This document shows, in pieces, positions 1 through 9,158 of a stretch of 64,000 bases of DNA (the first letter of the stretch is position 1; each line of letters starts with the position of its first letter). The position numbers and the translations under genes are program-made. The stretch lies in the NCBI GenBank assembly GCA_001556995.1, contig LSKF01000047.1, forward strand, positions 1-64,000, read 5' to 3'. The DNA is from Erythrobacteraceae bacterium CCH12-C2. Its GTDB lineage: Bacteria; Pseudomonadota; Alphaproteobacteria; Sphingomonadales; Sphingomonadaceae. The notes beneath the pieces are model-generated. The model was not told the origin of the DNA. It did no database searches and worked only from the letters and a program-made list of their open reading frames with translations.

Positions 1-789
1 CCCGCCGCCGCCTCCACCCCAGCCGCCACCATCATTGTCGCCGCCCGAAGCCAGCCCGCGGACAATTGCGCTGCCCACTTCCCACAAGATGATATCGCGC
101 GCGGTATCCCCGACATCGCGGGTCGCGCTTCCCCAAGGGCCTGTGCCTCGGGAGCGATACCTGCGCCGCCGCCCGCGCCCGGCCATGATCGGCAGGACGA
201 AGAAGAAGAAAATGAAGGCGAGCCAGATCAGCGCGCCGATGGGAAACCCGCCGTCGCTTTCCCGCTGCTTGCCCGCATCGGCCGCGACCTTGGCGGCTTC
301 TTCGGGCGGGAGCTGTAGCTGGGCGATGATCGCATCGGTGCCGGCCTCGATCCCGCCGGGAAAGTCACCATCGCGGAAACGGGGCAGGATCTGGTTCTGG
401 ATGATCTGCGAGGACAGGGCATCGGTCAGATAGCCCTCCAGCCCGTAACCGACCTCAATCCGCACCTTGCGCTCATTGGGCGCAACCAGAAGCAGCGCGC
501 CATCATTGCGCTCCGCGTCACCTAGGCCCCACGCGCGCCCCAGCTGGTAGCCGTAGTCCGAAATGTCGTAGCCCTGCAGGTCGGGGACCGTCGCCACCAC
601 CAACTGGCGCTGCGACTGGGCCTCCAGCGCCTCAAGCTTTGCGGTCAGCGCCGCCTCAGCCTCGGGCGTCAGCAGGTCGGCATTGTCGACCACCCGCCCC
701 GTGAGCTCGGGAAACACAGGCTGCGCGGCGAGGGGGGCAGCCAGCCACGCCCCCGCCAACGCGAGCAGCAGGATCAGCGACCGGATCAC
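1..789 (-). CDS. TPM-domain (YgcG-type) membrane protein, C-terminus cut by window edge
   Basis: Reads from a GTG at 789 with no stop before the window edge, so at least 263 codons are present. It has an N-terminal signal peptide (about residues 1-22), then a TPM domain (about 28-150: NADLLTPEAEAAL, then QRQLVVATVPDLQGYD), a membrane segment near residue 185 followed by an arginine-rich patch, and a glycine-rich tail at the edge. TPM proteins of this shape are periplasmic-facing and inner-membrane anchored; their biochemical role is unclear and some have been linked to photosystem II repair or phosphatase activity. The gene starts 5 bases after lemA ends, and the TPM/LemA pair is a recurrent operon. 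Membrane stress or envelope function is inference. Confidence 0.8.
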   Translation of the reverse strand, partial: MIRSLILLLALAGAWLAAPLAAQPVFPELTGRVVDNADLLTPEAEAALTAKLEALEAQSQRQLVVATVPDLQGYDISDYGYQLGRAWGLGDAERNDGALLLVAPNERKVRIEVGYGLEGYLTDALSSQIIQNQILPRFRDGDFPGGIEAGTDAIIAQLQLPPEEAAKVAADAGKQRESDGGFPIGALIWLAFIFFFFVLPIMAGRGRRRRYRSRGTGPWGSATRDVGDTARDIILWEVGSAIVRGLASGGDNDGGGWGGGGGG

Positions 790-794
790 GCCGC

Positions 795-1397
795 TCAGTT
801 CGACGTCATATCGAGCGTCGGCGCGGCTTCGGCGCCTTCGGTCACAGCCTTGTAGGGCACCAGCGGATCAGCGCCGTGGATGATGTTCGCGCCGATCGAG
901 TCCGGGAAGGTGCGGATCGTGGTGTTATATTTGCGCACCGCCTCGTTGTAGTCGCGGATGGCGACTGCGATGCGGTTCTCGGTGCCTTCGAGCTGGCTCT
1001 GCAACGCGAGGTAGTTCTGGTTCGATTGCACCTGCGGATAGGCCTCGACGCTGGCGAGCAGGCGGCCGATCCCGGCGCCGAGCTGGCTCTGCGCGGCGGC
1101 GAATTGTTCCATCTTGGCTTCGTCGCCCAGATCATCGGCGGTGATGTTGACGCTGGTGGCCTTGGCGCGGGCTTCGGTCACCTGGGTGAGGATGGTTCGC
1201 TCATTCTCGCCGGCACCCTTCACCACTTCGGCAAGGTTGGGGATGAGGTTGGCGCGGCGCTGGAACTGGGCTTCGACGTCGGCCCACTTGGCCTTGGCCT
1301 CTTCCTCGGCCGCCGGAACGGAGTTGATCCCGCAGGCGGCAAGGCTGAGGGCAGCGACGGCGGCAAACGCGCCGCGCAGCATGGTGGTGAACTTCAT
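795..1397 (-). CDS. lemA: LemA family lipoprotein
   Basis: The 200-aa product begins MKFTTMLRG and has a lipoprotein signal ending LSLAACG, so Cys22 or nearby would be lipidated. The body carries the LemA signature: QRRANLIPNLAEVV, a long helical region, and the YNxAVRKYNTTIRTFP motif near residue 150. The ATG at 1397 is chosen because a strong AGGAGG lies just upstream; an in-frame extension to 1469 lacks both. LemA proteins are membrane-anchored helical-bundle proteins of unknown mechanism. The TPM-domain gene follows 5 bases downstream and probably shares the transcript. Confidence 0.9.
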   Translation of the reverse strand: MKFTTMLRGAFAAVAALSLAACGINSVPAAEEEAKAKWADVEAQFQRRANLIPNLAEVVKGAGENERTILTQVTEARAKATSVNITADDLGDEAKMEQFAAAQSQLGAGIGRLLASVEAYPQVQSNQNYLALQSQLEGTENRIAVAIRDYNEAVRKYNTTIRTFPDSIGANIIHGADPLVPYKAVTEGAEAAPTLDMTSN

Positions 1398-1572
1398 GTG
1401 GCAATCCCTCCTGAAGGCACGGGCGTCAGCAGCCCGCCAGCAAACTCCTGTATTGTGGATATAGCACACCCCCTTGCGCCTTCAAGGCTCGCGCACGGTA
1501 AAATTGCATGGGCTTGGCACGCGTGAGGGGCGGTGCCACAAGGGGGCAAAGCGTGGATAGAAGGGGATCAAC

Positions 1573-1995
1573 ATGCTGACGGAATTCAAGGCCTTCATCG
1601 CCAAGGGCAATGTCATCGACCTCGCGGTTGGGGTGATTATTGGCGCGGCGTTCGGGGCGATCGTCAAATCGCTGACGGATGAGATCATCATGCCGATCGT
1701 CGGGGCGATCTTTGGCAACATCGACTTTTCGGACCGCTATTTCGTCCTTTCGGGCGAGGTCGCGCCGGGCACGCCGCTCGCCGCTGCGCGCGAGGCGGGG
1801 GCCAATGTGCTTGGGTTGGGGGCGTTTGTTTCGGTAGTGATCAACTTCCTGATCCTCGCCTTCATCATCTTCCAGATGGTGCGCTACGTGAACAAGATCA
1901 CCGCCCAGTTTGCCAAGCCGGAGGAGCCTGCCGCGCCTGCCGGGCCGACCGAGGTGGAGCTGTTGGCTGAGATCAGGGACGCGCTCCGTAAGTAA
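1573..1995 (+). CDS. mscL: Large-conductance mechanosensitive channel MscL
   Basis: 140 aa, the usual family length. The N-terminal [24 protein letters not shown] contains the amphipathic S1 helix and the first transmembrane helix with the AVGVIIG pore-lining pattern; a periplasmic loop (about 45-75) and a second helix (about 80-105, [13 protein letters not shown]) follow, with a charged C-terminal helix. MscL forms a homopentameric inner-membrane pore that opens under membrane tension to release solutes during hypo-osmotic shock. A GAAGGGG lies about 8 bases upstream of the ATG. It is a single-gene unit, followed by a GC-rich hairpin. Confidence 0.97.
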   Translation: MLTEFKAFIAKGNVIDLAVGVIIGAAFGAIVKSLTDEIIMPIVGAIFGNIDFSDRYFVLSGEVAPGTPLAAAREAGANVLGLGAFVSVVINFLILAFIIFQMVRYVNKITAQFAKPEEPAAPAGPTEVELLAEIRDALRK

Positions 1996-2015
1996 CGCAG
2001 CCCCTCCGGGCTGCG
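1996..2015 (+). terminator. GC-rich hairpin after mscL
   Basis: CGCAGCCC-ctcc-GGGCTGCG, a perfect 8-bp stem with a 4-base loop beginning directly after the mscL stop codon. There is no T-run after it, so intrinsic termination is not certain; it could instead stabilise the 3' end of the mRNA. Confidence 0.45.
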
Positions 2016-2020
2016 ATATC

Positions 2021-2098
2021 CTCGCTCATGCGACCTGAAGGTCGCGTCGCTGCGGGCGGGCGGTCGCCCTTGCGGTCGCTGCGCGGCCGAGGCTTCCT
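2021..2098 (+). repeat. Dispersed GC-rich repeat, family 2, copy A
   Basis: Contains the palindrome GCGACCTgaAGGTCGC (2030-2045) followed by GTCGCTGCGGGCGG and a CTTGCGGTCGCTGCGCGG tail. The same layout occurs in reverse orientation after pepA (about 16450-16520), and a shortened relative lies after serA (about 62086-62142). All three are intergenic. It is distinct from the CTTCGACAAGCTCAG repeat family. Confidence 0.55.
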
Positions 2099-2154
2099 TA
2101 ACGATTGCGCGCCCCTCATCCACTTCACATTCAGCATTGGCGCGCTATATGGGC

Positions 2155-2499
2155 CATGTCGGGCAACCGACTATGGCGATAAAGTGCTGCGTGCAATAGA
2201 TGCAACGGACCCGGGGGCAGTACCCGGCGGCTCCACCAGAAGCGGCGGTTATGCCGCAACTCCTGATGGGGCCGAACCAGGATCGACGTGTGTTGAAAAG
2301 CGTAGTTTTTGCCCGGGCTGAGTAACCCGCATAAGGCTCAAAAACCATAAGTGCCAACGACAACGAAGCACTTGCTCTCGCTGCGTAATGTGACGGCTTA
2401 ACGGCCTGAATTTACAACGCTTTGAGCACGGTTCGGACCGAACCGGGTAACAGAATCGGAGACCGGGGGCCCGGGGGAGCCTAGCAACAGAATCCCCCA
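2155..2499 (+). ncRNA. ssrA: Circularly permuted two-piece tmRNA gene (ssrA)
   Basis: The acceptor piece comes first and ends in a T-arm-like hairpin and GGCTCCACCA at 2229-2238. After a spacer of about 29 bases the coding piece begins with GGGGCCG at 2268-2274, which pairs with CGGCTCC at 2228-2234 to form the tRNA-like acceptor stem. The tag reading frame is at 2353-2388 and encodes ANDNEALALAA followed by TAA. A closing GGGGG...CCCCC hairpin around CCTAGCAACAGAA (2473-2498) marks the 3' region. Acceptor-before-coding order is the known alphaproteobacterial permuted form, processed into two RNAs. It rescues stalled ribosomes together with SmpB. The outer ends are approximate. Confidence 0.93.
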
Positions 2500-2516
2500 C
2501 CTAAACTCGGAGATTT

Positions 2517-2619
2517 TTTGCTTACAATTGCGTCCATTCGCTGACCTTCTGAACGGTCAGCCTCCGCATGAAGCCACACCAGCGCATAGCGTCATGGTGC
2601 AAGCTTCACTGTAAGCAAA
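2517..2619. repeat. 103-bp segment bounded by 10-bp inverted repeats
   Basis: TTTGCTTACA at 2517-2526 is exactly inverted as TGTAAGCAAA at 2610-2619. Inside lies a second hairpin, GCTGACC-ttctgaac-GGTCAGC (2540-2561). The segment starts in the T-run after ssrA and ends 21 bases before the GNAT gene. It has no coding capacity. It may be a folded leader of the downstream gene or a remnant of a small inverted-repeat element. Confidence 0.45.
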
Positions 2620-2640
2620 TTCTACCGAAAGACTTCACCT

Positions 2641-3111
2641 ATGAAACATATTGCCATCCGCCCGCTCGTGCGCGGCGATCTGCCTCGCGTCGCTTATCTG
2701 GTCGACGCCAATTCCATGTTTCCCTCCGCCATGCTTGCGGGGATGACAGAGCCCTATTTCGGCGAAGACAGCGGCACGCAACGCTGGGTCGTCGCCGAAG
2801 GGAACGGACAAGTCGAAGGCGTCGCCTACACCATCCCCGAACCTTTGACCGAGGGCACCTGGAACACGCTCCTTATCTGCGTCGATCCAGAAGCCCACGG
2901 GCAGGGTATCGGAACCGCACTGATGCGGCATATCGAGGGCGAACTCAGTGGGCAGGGCGCGCGCGTGTTGCTGGTCGAGACGTCCGGCACGCCCGCATTT
3001 GAGCGCACGCGTGGGTTCTACGACATGCTCGGCTATTCCCGCGAGGCGCGGATCCGTGACTATTACACCGAGGGTGATGACAAAATCATCTTCCGCAAAG
3101 CACTGATCTGA
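2641..3111 (+). CDS. GNAT family N-acetyltransferase
   Basis: 156 aa and a single GNAT fold. The acetyl-CoA binding region is visible as LLICVDPEAHGQGIGTALMRHIE (about residues 78-100; the family motif is Q/R-x-x-G-x-G/A), followed by ARVLLVETSGTPAFERTRGFYDMLGY, the strand-helix that ends these domains. The substrate cannot be told from sequence; the FYDMLGYSREARIRDYY ending resembles small-molecule or amino-acid acetyltransferases. It stands alone between ssrA and a convergent small membrane gene. Confidence 0.85.
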   Translation: MKHIAIRPLVRGDLPRVAYLVDANSMFPSAMLAGMTEPYFGEDSGTQRWVVAEGNGQVEGVAYTIPEPLTEGTWNTLLICVDPEAHGQGIGTALMRHIEGELSGQGARVLLVETSGTPAFERTRGFYDMLGYSREARIRDYYTEGDDKIIFRKALI

Positions 3112-3147
3112 CGGGTGGGGCGGGTCGGTACCCCGTACCGGCTCGCC

Positions 3148-3393
3148 CTATTCGCTGCGCGCTTCCCGAAGCGCCGCCAATTCCTGCTCCATCCGCAGCG
3201 CATCCAAAATCTTCGCCCCGCCAAGGAACACCGCCCCGGTCGTCGCCAGAAACAGCAGTTTGCCGCCGAAGCCGGGATAATCATGCAGATAGATCATGCC
3301 CCGCGCCGTCGAACCTAGGGCGAGCGCATAGATGATCAGGAACGCCTCAAAGCGTGTCTTGATGACAAACAGCCGCTTGATCTTGCGCAGCAT
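3148..3393 (-). CDS. Small two-helix membrane protein, unknown function
   Basis: 81 aa: a basic N-terminus (MLRKIKRLFVIK), two hydrophobic segments (about residues 15-33 and 44-63), and a charged C-terminal helix ending RMEQELAALREARSE. A GGGAG lies ahead of the ATG. No family recognised with certainty; similar short proteins are common in sphingomonads. It is convergent with the GNAT gene and lies after the probable promoter side of the ast operon's end. Confidence 0.65.
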   Translation of the reverse strand: MLRKIKRLFVIKTRFEAFLIIYALALGSTARGMIYLHDYPGFGGKLLFLATTGAVFLGGAKILDALRMEQELAALREARSE

Positions 3394-3485
3394 GGCGTCT
3401 CCCGATCCTTTGCGGCGCTGCTGGCGCAGAGTCGCTTTAACATTGGGGTAACCTTACGCCCAATGAGGGCGAGTCGCCAAACGCG

Positions 3486-4736
3486 TTAACCAAGCTGTGC
3501 CAGTTCGAGCGCTTCCAGCAAGGCAAAGCGTGCCGCAATCACGCTCGATGCGAGGCTGTGTGACCCAATATCGGACGGGTCGATCTGCTCGGGCCAATGC
3601 GCAGCGATGACGCTTTCAATGAGGTCGGCTTTGGCCTCACTAAGCAGAAAGCGCGGGTCAACCGTGGCAGGATCGCACACCACGCGCAGCCGCAGACAGG
3701 CTGGGCCGCCGCCATTGGCCATCGACTGGCGGACATCGACCGGGATCACCTGCCGGATCGGACCATTGCTGGCGAGCATCGTCTCGACCCACGCCCAGAC
3801 CGAAGCGCTCTCGCGGCATTCCTCGGGAACGATCAGCGCCATCTCGCCAGAGGGAAGCGTCAGCAGCTGGGCGTTGAACAGGTAGGTGCGGATCGCTTCC
3901 TGCATGGTGACGGCGGAGGAGGGCACTTCCACCACCTCGAGCGCGGGGAAGGCCTTGCGGATCGCATCATAGGCACCCTGCTGGTCGGCAAAGGCCATGT
4001 CGTGGGTGAACAGTACGCGCCCATTGGCGACCGCGACCACATCATTGTGGAAAGCGCCGGCCGCGATGGCTTCCGGGTTCTGTTCGATGAACACCGTGCG
4101 CTCCGGCGCGAGCCCGTGCGCTCGGGCGACGAGGCGGCTCGCCTGTTCGTGCTGGCGCGCGGGGAAACGGCCGCCGGGTCGACCATAGACGAAGACTTCG
4201 ACGCCCGGGGCACCGTGGCTTTCGCATAGCCGCATGTGATTGGCCGCGCCTTCATCGCCGAAGGTGGGCGGCACGGCGTCGTGGATGGCGAAGTGGCGGG
4301 TATCACCGAAGGCGATTTCCAGCTGGCGCTTCGTATCGGGCCATTCCTGCGCGCGGTGGAGCATCGTTACCAGATTGGCCGGCGTCAGATGGCAGCGTCC
4401 GTCAGCGGTGTCGGGCGCGGGGCTGACCGTCGCGGCATTCGCGGTCCACATGCTCGAGGCCGACCACGGCGCGGCGCGCAGCTGCGGCGGCTCGGAGCCG
4501 TCGAGCGCCAGCGCCTCAGTCAAGGCATTGTTGGGGCGCGGGAGTGGCAGCAGGAACCCCTGCACCCCCAGCCGCGCCAGATTGCCGCGCATCTTGGCGA
4601 TGCCCTGAAGCGCCGCCGCGCGCGGATAGGAGGGATCGCCCGCATGACTGGCGCTGGCGATATTGCCGAGGCTGAGGCCCGCATAATTGTGGCTGGGGCC
4701 GACGATCCCGTCGAAATTGATTTCGGTCAGGCTCAT
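3486..4736 (-). CDS. astB: N-succinylarginine dihydrolase AstB
   Basis: 416 aa beginning MSLTEINFDGIVGPSHNYAG, the classic AstB start. It hydrolyses N2-succinylarginine to N2-succinylornithine, CO2 and two NH3, step two of the arginine succinyltransferase pathway. The amidinotransferase-fold motifs are present: HNDVVAVANG (about 225) and NGGGPACLRLRV near residue 350, whose Cys matches the catalytic nucleophile of the family. The ATG at 4736 overlaps the astA stop codon (ATGA), so translation is coupled; an upstream ATG at 4751 would give five extra residues without homology. Confidence 0.96.
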   Translation of the reverse strand: MSLTEINFDGIVGPSHNYAGLSLGNIASASHAGDPSYPRAAALQGIAKMRGNLARLGVQGFLLPLPRPNNALTEALALDGSEPPQLRAAPWSASSMWTANAATVSPAPDTADGRCHLTPANLVTMLHRAQEWPDTKRQLEIAFGDTRHFAIHDAVPPTFGDEGAANHMRLCESHGAPGVEVFVYGRPGGRFPARQHEQASRLVARAHGLAPERTVFIEQNPEAIAAGAFHNDVVAVANGRVLFTHDMAFADQQGAYDAIRKAFPALEVVEVPSSAVTMQEAIRTYLFNAQLLTLPSGEMALIVPEECRESASVWAWVETMLASNGPIRQVIPVDVRQSMANGGGPACLRLRVVCDPATVDPRFLLSEAKADLIESVIAAHWPEQIDPSDIGSHSLASSVIAARFALLEALELAQLG

Positions 4737-5749
4737 CGTCCCACGCTCCACACTGTATCGCCTTCACAAATATCGAGGAGATCGGCGCTCGCCGAATCGA
4801 TCGCGATGCCGCCGTCCCCGTCCAGCACCCGCGCTCCGAAGCATGCCCGGAAGGAGCCGAGCCGCCCCGTGGCAAGGATCGCGCGCTCGCCCTCTTCGAC
4901 CTGCTTCGCGGTCACGCGGCATTCGCTGGCGTTCTTGACACTGGTGACATTGTCGGTGTGCGCCACCATCGTCGGTCCGCCATCGAAGATGTCGACATAG
5001 CCATCGTGGCGAAAGCCTTCGTTCTCCAGCATCCGCATCGCGGCCCGCCCGGTGGGATGGGGCACGCCGATCACGGAGCGCGCATCCTCGCTCAGCATCG
5101 CGACATAGACCGGGTGCTTGGGCATCAGGTCGGCGATGAACTGGTTGCCGTTGATCGCGTTGAAGTAATCCGCGTCCTGAAAGCTCATCCCGAAGAAACG
5201 GCCCGCGACCCCCTCCCAGAAGGGCGATCCGCCGCGTTCATCGATGATCCCGCGCAGCTCGGCCAGAATGCGGTCAGCGAACCGGCGACGGTGCATGGCG
5301 ACAAACAAATAGCGCGAGCGGGCGAGCAACAGGCCAAGGCCTCCGGCGCGCTCGTTCGGGTGAAGGAACAGCCCGCCCACCTCGCTCGATCCCTCAAGAT
5401 CGGTCACGAGGCTGAGCAGCTCGGCGCGCACAGTGCGGTCAAGTTCTTGCGAATACTGGGTCAGGGTGTTGAGGCGATAGGAATAGAACGGCCAGCGCTG
5501 ACCCACCTGCGTCATCAGCTGGCAGGTGCCGCGCACAGTCCCGGTGCGGGCGTTCTCCAGCACCAGCACGAACAGTTCATCGCTGAGCGTATCTGCATCG
5601 TTGGCAAAAGCACTGGCCGCACGTTCGAGCTTGCCGCCCAGCGACTTGCGATCGGGCGGCAGGTTGGTGAAGCCCCCGCCGGTCAGCTTGGCCATTTCAT
5701 AGAGCGCTTCGAGATCGGAAGGCCGGGCGGCGCGCAGGCGGAAGGTCAC
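4733..5749 (-). CDS. astA: Arginine N-succinyltransferase AstA
   Basis: 338 aa from a GTG at 5749 ([20 protein letters not shown]), close to the family's usual 340-345. AstA transfers succinyl from succinyl-CoA to the alpha-amino group of arginine and opens the AST catabolic route. The acyltransferase fold is visible in GGLFLHPNERAGGLGLLLARSRYLF and in the FNAINGNQFIADLMPKHPVYVAML segment near residue 220. The GTG overlaps the stop of the upstream M20 hydrolase (GTGA) and the TGA overlaps the astB ATG, so all three genes are translationally linked. The longer ORF to 5968 is shadow. Confidence 0.95.
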   Translation of the reverse strand: MTFRLRAARPSDLEALYEMAKLTGGGFTNLPPDRKSLGGKLERAASAFANDADTLSDELFVLVLENARTGTVRGTCQLMTQVGQRWPFYSYRLNTLTQYSQELDRTVRAELLSLVTDLEGSSEVGGLFLHPNERAGGLGLLLARSRYLFVAMHRRRFADRILAELRGIIDERGGSPFWEGVAGRFFGMSFQDADYFNAINGNQFIADLMPKHPVYVAMLSEDARSVIGVPHPTGRAAMRMLENEGFRHDGYVDIFDGGPTMVAHTDNVTSVKNASECRVTAKQVEEGERAILATGRLGSFRACFGARVLDGDGGIAIDSASADLLDICEGDTVWSVGR

Positions 5750-6942
5750 GAGAGGGCTCCTTGAGAAAGGCGCTCGATCACACGAGCGGAGAGCGCCGCG
5801 CGCTCGACGAGGCTGGGGACGATCAGATACTCGTCGGGTGAGTGGATCGCCCCGCCGCGCACCCCCATGGTGTCGACCACCGGCACCCCGCAGGCGGCAA
5901 TGTTGTTGCCATCGCATACCCCGCCGGTCGATTGCCAGCGGATGTCCTGCCCCAGCTCTGCGCCGCATTCGCGCACCAGATCGAACAGGCGCTGGGCCGC
6001 GGCATCCACTTTCTTGGGCGGGCGGGTGACGCCGCCGTGGCGGTGGGTGCTGACCTCGTGTGCCGCCTGAATGTCGATCAGCAAGTGATTGAGCGCGTGG
6101 TCAAAGGCTGCCCCCGCCTCGACGGTCTTGGGCCGGATGTTGAAGCGCAGCACGGCATGGTCGGGCACGACGTTATTGGCCGCGCCGCCCTCAAGCTTGG
6201 CCGGGTTGACGGTGATTTCGGGAGTTTCGAGCGCCTTGAGCCGCAGGATTAGATCGGCCGCAGCGACGATGGCGTTGCGCCCCTCGTGCGGATTGCGACC
6301 GGCGTGGGCGCTCTTGCCGGTGATGGTGATCGAATAATTCCCCGTCCCCCCGCGCTCATGCGCCAGCGTGCCATCGGGCAGGGCGGCGGGTTCATAGGTC
6401 AGCGCGGCGAGCTTGCCCGCCGCCAGCTCGGCGATCAGGCTCGCGCTGGCGAGCGAGCCGGTTTCTTCGTCGGAATTGATCAGCACGTCATAGCCAAGGC
6501 CCGAGGAGTTGGCGGTCTCTTCAAAAGCCAGCAGCGCGTGGAGCATCACTACGATCCCGCCCTTCATGTCGGCGACTCCGGGCCCGTTCAGCGTCTCGCC
6601 GTCAAGCCAGCGCTGGCGCTGGAACGGGTGGTCGGCGGGGAACACCGTATCCATATGCCCCGTAAGCAGGATGCGGCGATTGGCCTCCGGCCGGACGCGC
6701 ACGACCAGATGCTGGCCATGAGGCTTGTCGTAGGCGCTGCCATCGGCGGCAATCGCGGTGACGGGGGCGGGATCGACCAGCGCCACGGCTCCGGGGAGCG
6801 CGCTGAAGGCCCGCGCCAGAGCTGCGGCCTGCTCAGCCAGCCCAGCCAGATTCGCGGTGCCGGTGTTGATCGCGCTCCACGCTTCGACCTGCGCGAGCAT
6901 GGCTGCGCCGTCGATGGCGTTGTGTGACCCGTCCTCTCTCAT
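5746..6942 (-). CDS. M20 family zinc hydrolase of the ast operon
   Basis: 398 aa, begins [16 protein letters not shown]. Metal-binding motifs of M20 peptidases are in order: [11 protein letters not shown] (His and Asp), [13 protein letters not shown] (bridging Asp), NSDEETGS (catalytic Glu pair) and a late AIHSPDEY His. A lid/dimerisation domain spans about residues 190-310 ([17 protein letters not shown]). Relatives are glutamate carboxypeptidase or ArgE/DapE-type deacylases. It is first in an operon with astA and astB, so removal of succinyl from succinylglutamate or another succinylated intermediate is a reasonable inference, which would replace the M14-type AstE. Not proven by sequence. 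Confidence 0.85.
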   Translation of the reverse strand: MREDGSHNAIDGAAMLAQVEAWSAINTGTANLAGLAEQAAALARAFSALPGAVALVDPAPVTAIAADGSAYDKPHGQHLVVRVRPEANRRILLTGHMDTVFPADHPFQRQRWLDGETLNGPGVADMKGGIVVMLHALLAFEETANSSGLGYDVLINSDEETGSLASASLIAELAAGKLAALTYEPAALPDGTLAHERGGTGNYSITITGKSAHAGRNPHEGRNAIVAAADLILRLKALETPEITVNPAKLEGGAANNVVPDHAVLRFNIRPKTVEAGAAFDHALNHLLIDIQAAHEVSTHRHGGVTRPPKKVDAAAQRLFDLVRECGAELGQDIRWQSTGGVCDGNNIAACGVPVVDTMGVRGGAIHSPDEYLIVPSLVERAALSARVIERLSQGALS

Positions 6943-7058
6943 GCCCCCCTCTAGCCGCGTGCGGGGCGCGGGCCAACCCGTTGCAATCGTGTTTGCCCTG
7001 CGCCATAGGGCCAGCCGTCCTCTCCTCCCCAGGCCCGAGCCAACTGACGAGGACACCA

Positions 7059-9158
7059 ATGACTGACATGACCCCCCGCGCCGGGATCGCGATTGATGCC
7101 CGACTGGCGACGTTCCTCGAAACGCAAGTGCTGGGGCCGCTGGGCCGCGATGTGGATGCGTTCTGGCAGGGATTTGCCGCGCTGCTGGCGGAGTTTGCTC
7201 CGCGCAACGCCGCACTGCTGGCGAAGCGCGAAGCGCTTCAGGCGCAGATCGATGCATGGCACATGGAGCGCGCTGGAAAGCCCCACGATCCTGAGGCTTA
7301 CAGGGCATTCCTCACCGAAATCGGCTATCTGGTCCCCGAACCCGCTGACTTCCAGATCGGCACGCAAAACGTCGACCCGGAGATCGCGACCATGGCCGGG
7401 CCGCAGCTGGTGGTGCCGATCCTCAACGCCCGGTTCCTGCTCAATGCCGCCAATGCGCGCTGGGGGAGCCTTTACGACGCATTCTACGGGACCGATGCGC
7501 TGGACGCTCCGGCTCCTACTCCGGGCGGATATGACCGGGCGCGCGGGCAGGCGGTGATCGACCGGGTGCGGGGTTTTCTTGATGAAACACTCCCGCTGGC
7601 GGGCGGAAAAAGCTGGGTTCAACTCACCAGCCGCGACAATATCCAACTTGCTGACCCGGCTCAGTATGTTGGAAGTACGCAGAAAAGTTTAATGTTCAAA
7701 AACAACGGCCTACATATCGAAGTTGTGTTCGATCCCAGCACGCTGGTCGGCGCGGACGACAAGGCCGGAATCGCCGACGTGGTGATCGAATCTGCGCTCA
7801 CCACCATCGCTGATTGCGAGGATTCGGTTGCGGCTGTTGATGCCGAGGACAAGCTGCTCGCCTACACCAACTGGCTCGGCATCATTCGCGGGGACCTGTC
7901 GGAGAGCTTTGACAAGGGCGGCAAGACCCTCACCCGCACTCTGGCCAGCGATAAGACATACACCGCGCCCGATGGCACCGCGCATACCCTCAAGGGCCGC
8001 AGCCTGATGTTCGTGCGCAATGTCGGCCACCTGATGACCAACCCCGCGATCCGCCTTCCCGATGGCAGCGAGATCCCCGAAGGGATCATGGACGCGGTGT
8101 TCACCAGCGCGATCAGCACGCTTGATGTCGAGGGGCGTGGCAAGTTCGGCAACTCGCGCCGCGGCTCGGTCTACATCGTGAAGCCCAAGATGCACGGGCC
8201 GGAAGAATGCGCCTTTACCAATGACTTGTTCGACGCGGTCGAAGACCTTCTGGGCCTCCCGCGCCACACCATCAAGGTCGGCGTGATGGACGAGGAACGC
8301 CGCACATCGGCCAACCTCGCCGCCTGCATCCATGCGGTGAAGGACCGGATCGTGTTCATCAACACCGGCTTCCTCGACCGCACCGGGGACGAAATCCATA
8401 CATCGATGCGCGCCGGGCCGATGCTGCGGAAAGGGGCGATGAAGGGCTCGGACTGGCTTAAGGCCTACGAGGCGAGGAACGTTGCTATCGGACTTAAGCA
8501 CGGCCTGTCCGGCAAGGCGCAGATCGGCAAGGGCATGTGGGCCGCGCCTGATCTGATGGGGCAGATGATGGTCGAGAAGGTGGGGCACCTGAAGGCGGGC
8601 GCGAACACCGCATGGGTGCCGTCGCCGACCGCTGCAACACTCCATGCGCTGCATTATCATCAGGTCAATGTGTTCGATGTGCAGAAGACCCTGCCCGAAC
8701 CGATGGGCCTTGATGCCTTGCTGGCGATCCCGCTGGCGCAGGGTGCGAATTGGTCAGAGGCGGAAATCGCCGAGGAGCTCGACAATAACTGCCAGGGATT
8801 GCTCGGTTATGTGGTGCGCTGGATCGATCAGGGCGTGGGCTGTTCCAAGGTGCCCGACATCAATGACGTGGGCCTGATGGAGGACCGCGCGACGCTGCGC
8901 ATCTCCTCGCAGCACATCGCCAACTGGCTGCTGCACGGGGTGATCACCGAGGCGCAGGTGATGGATTCGCTCACCCGCATGGCCGCCAAGGTTGATGCCC
9001 AGAACGCGGGCGACCCGCATTACGTGCCGCTCACGGGCAACGAGGATGGCGCGGCCTTCAGCGCGGCCAAGGATCTGATCTTCAAGGGCGTGGACCAACC
9101 CAGCGGCTACACCGAGCCGCTGCTGCACGCATGGCGGTTGCGCAAGAAAGCGGGCTAG
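7059..9158 (+). CDS. glcB: Malate synthase G
   Basis: 699 aa, in the size range of the monomeric malate synthase G (about 720). It condenses glyoxylate with acetyl-CoA to malate in the glyoxylate shunt. Recognisable blocks: [53 protein letters not shown], the [19 protein letters not shown] catalytic-barrel segment, and [20 protein letters not shown]. The ATG at 7059 follows GACGAGGACACC; the in-frame upstream ORF extension lacks homology. It is divergent from the ast operon (116-bp gap) and convergent with rsmA; their stop codons share CTAG. Confidence 0.97.
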   Translation: MTDMTPRAGIAIDARLATFLETQVLGPLGRDVDAFWQGFAALLAEFAPRNAALLAKREALQAQIDAWHMERAGKPHDPEAYRAFLTEIGYLVPEPADFQIGTQNVDPEIATMAGPQLVVPILNARFLLNAANARWGSLYDAFYGTDALDAPAPTPGGYDRARGQAVIDRVRGFLDETLPLAGGKSWVQLTSRDNIQLADPAQYVGSTQKSLMFKNNGLHIEVVFDPSTLVGADDKAGIADVVIESALTTIADCEDSVAAVDAEDKLLAYTNWLGIIRGDLSESFDKGGKTLTRTLASDKTYTAPDGTAHTLKGRSLMFVRNVGHLMTNPAIRLPDGSEIPEGIMDAVFTSAISTLDVEGRGKFGNSRRGSVYIVKPKMHGPEECAFTNDLFDAVEDLLGLPRHTIKVGVMDEERRTSANLAACIHAVKDRIVFINTGFLDRTGDEIHTSMRAGPMLRKGAMKGSDWLKAYEARNVAIGLKHGLSGKAQIGKGMWAAPDLMGQMMVEKVGHLKAGANTAWVPSPTAATLHALHYHQVNVFDVQKTLPEPMGLDALLAIPLAQGANWSEAEIAEELDNNCQGLLGYVVRWIDQGVGCSKVPDINDVGLMEDRATLRISSQHIANWLLHGVITEAQVMDSLTRMAAKVDAQNAGDPHYVPLTGNEDGAAFSAAKDLIFKGVDQPSGYTEPLLHAWRLRKKAG

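Noticed and set aside
1482..1721. 79-aa minus-strand ORF opposite mscL
   Set aside because: It overlaps the start of a clear mscL gene, has no SD and no homology.
2517..2619. Insertion sequence bounded by inverted repeats
   Set aside because: Only 103 bp, no transposase, no target-site duplication seen, single copy in the window.
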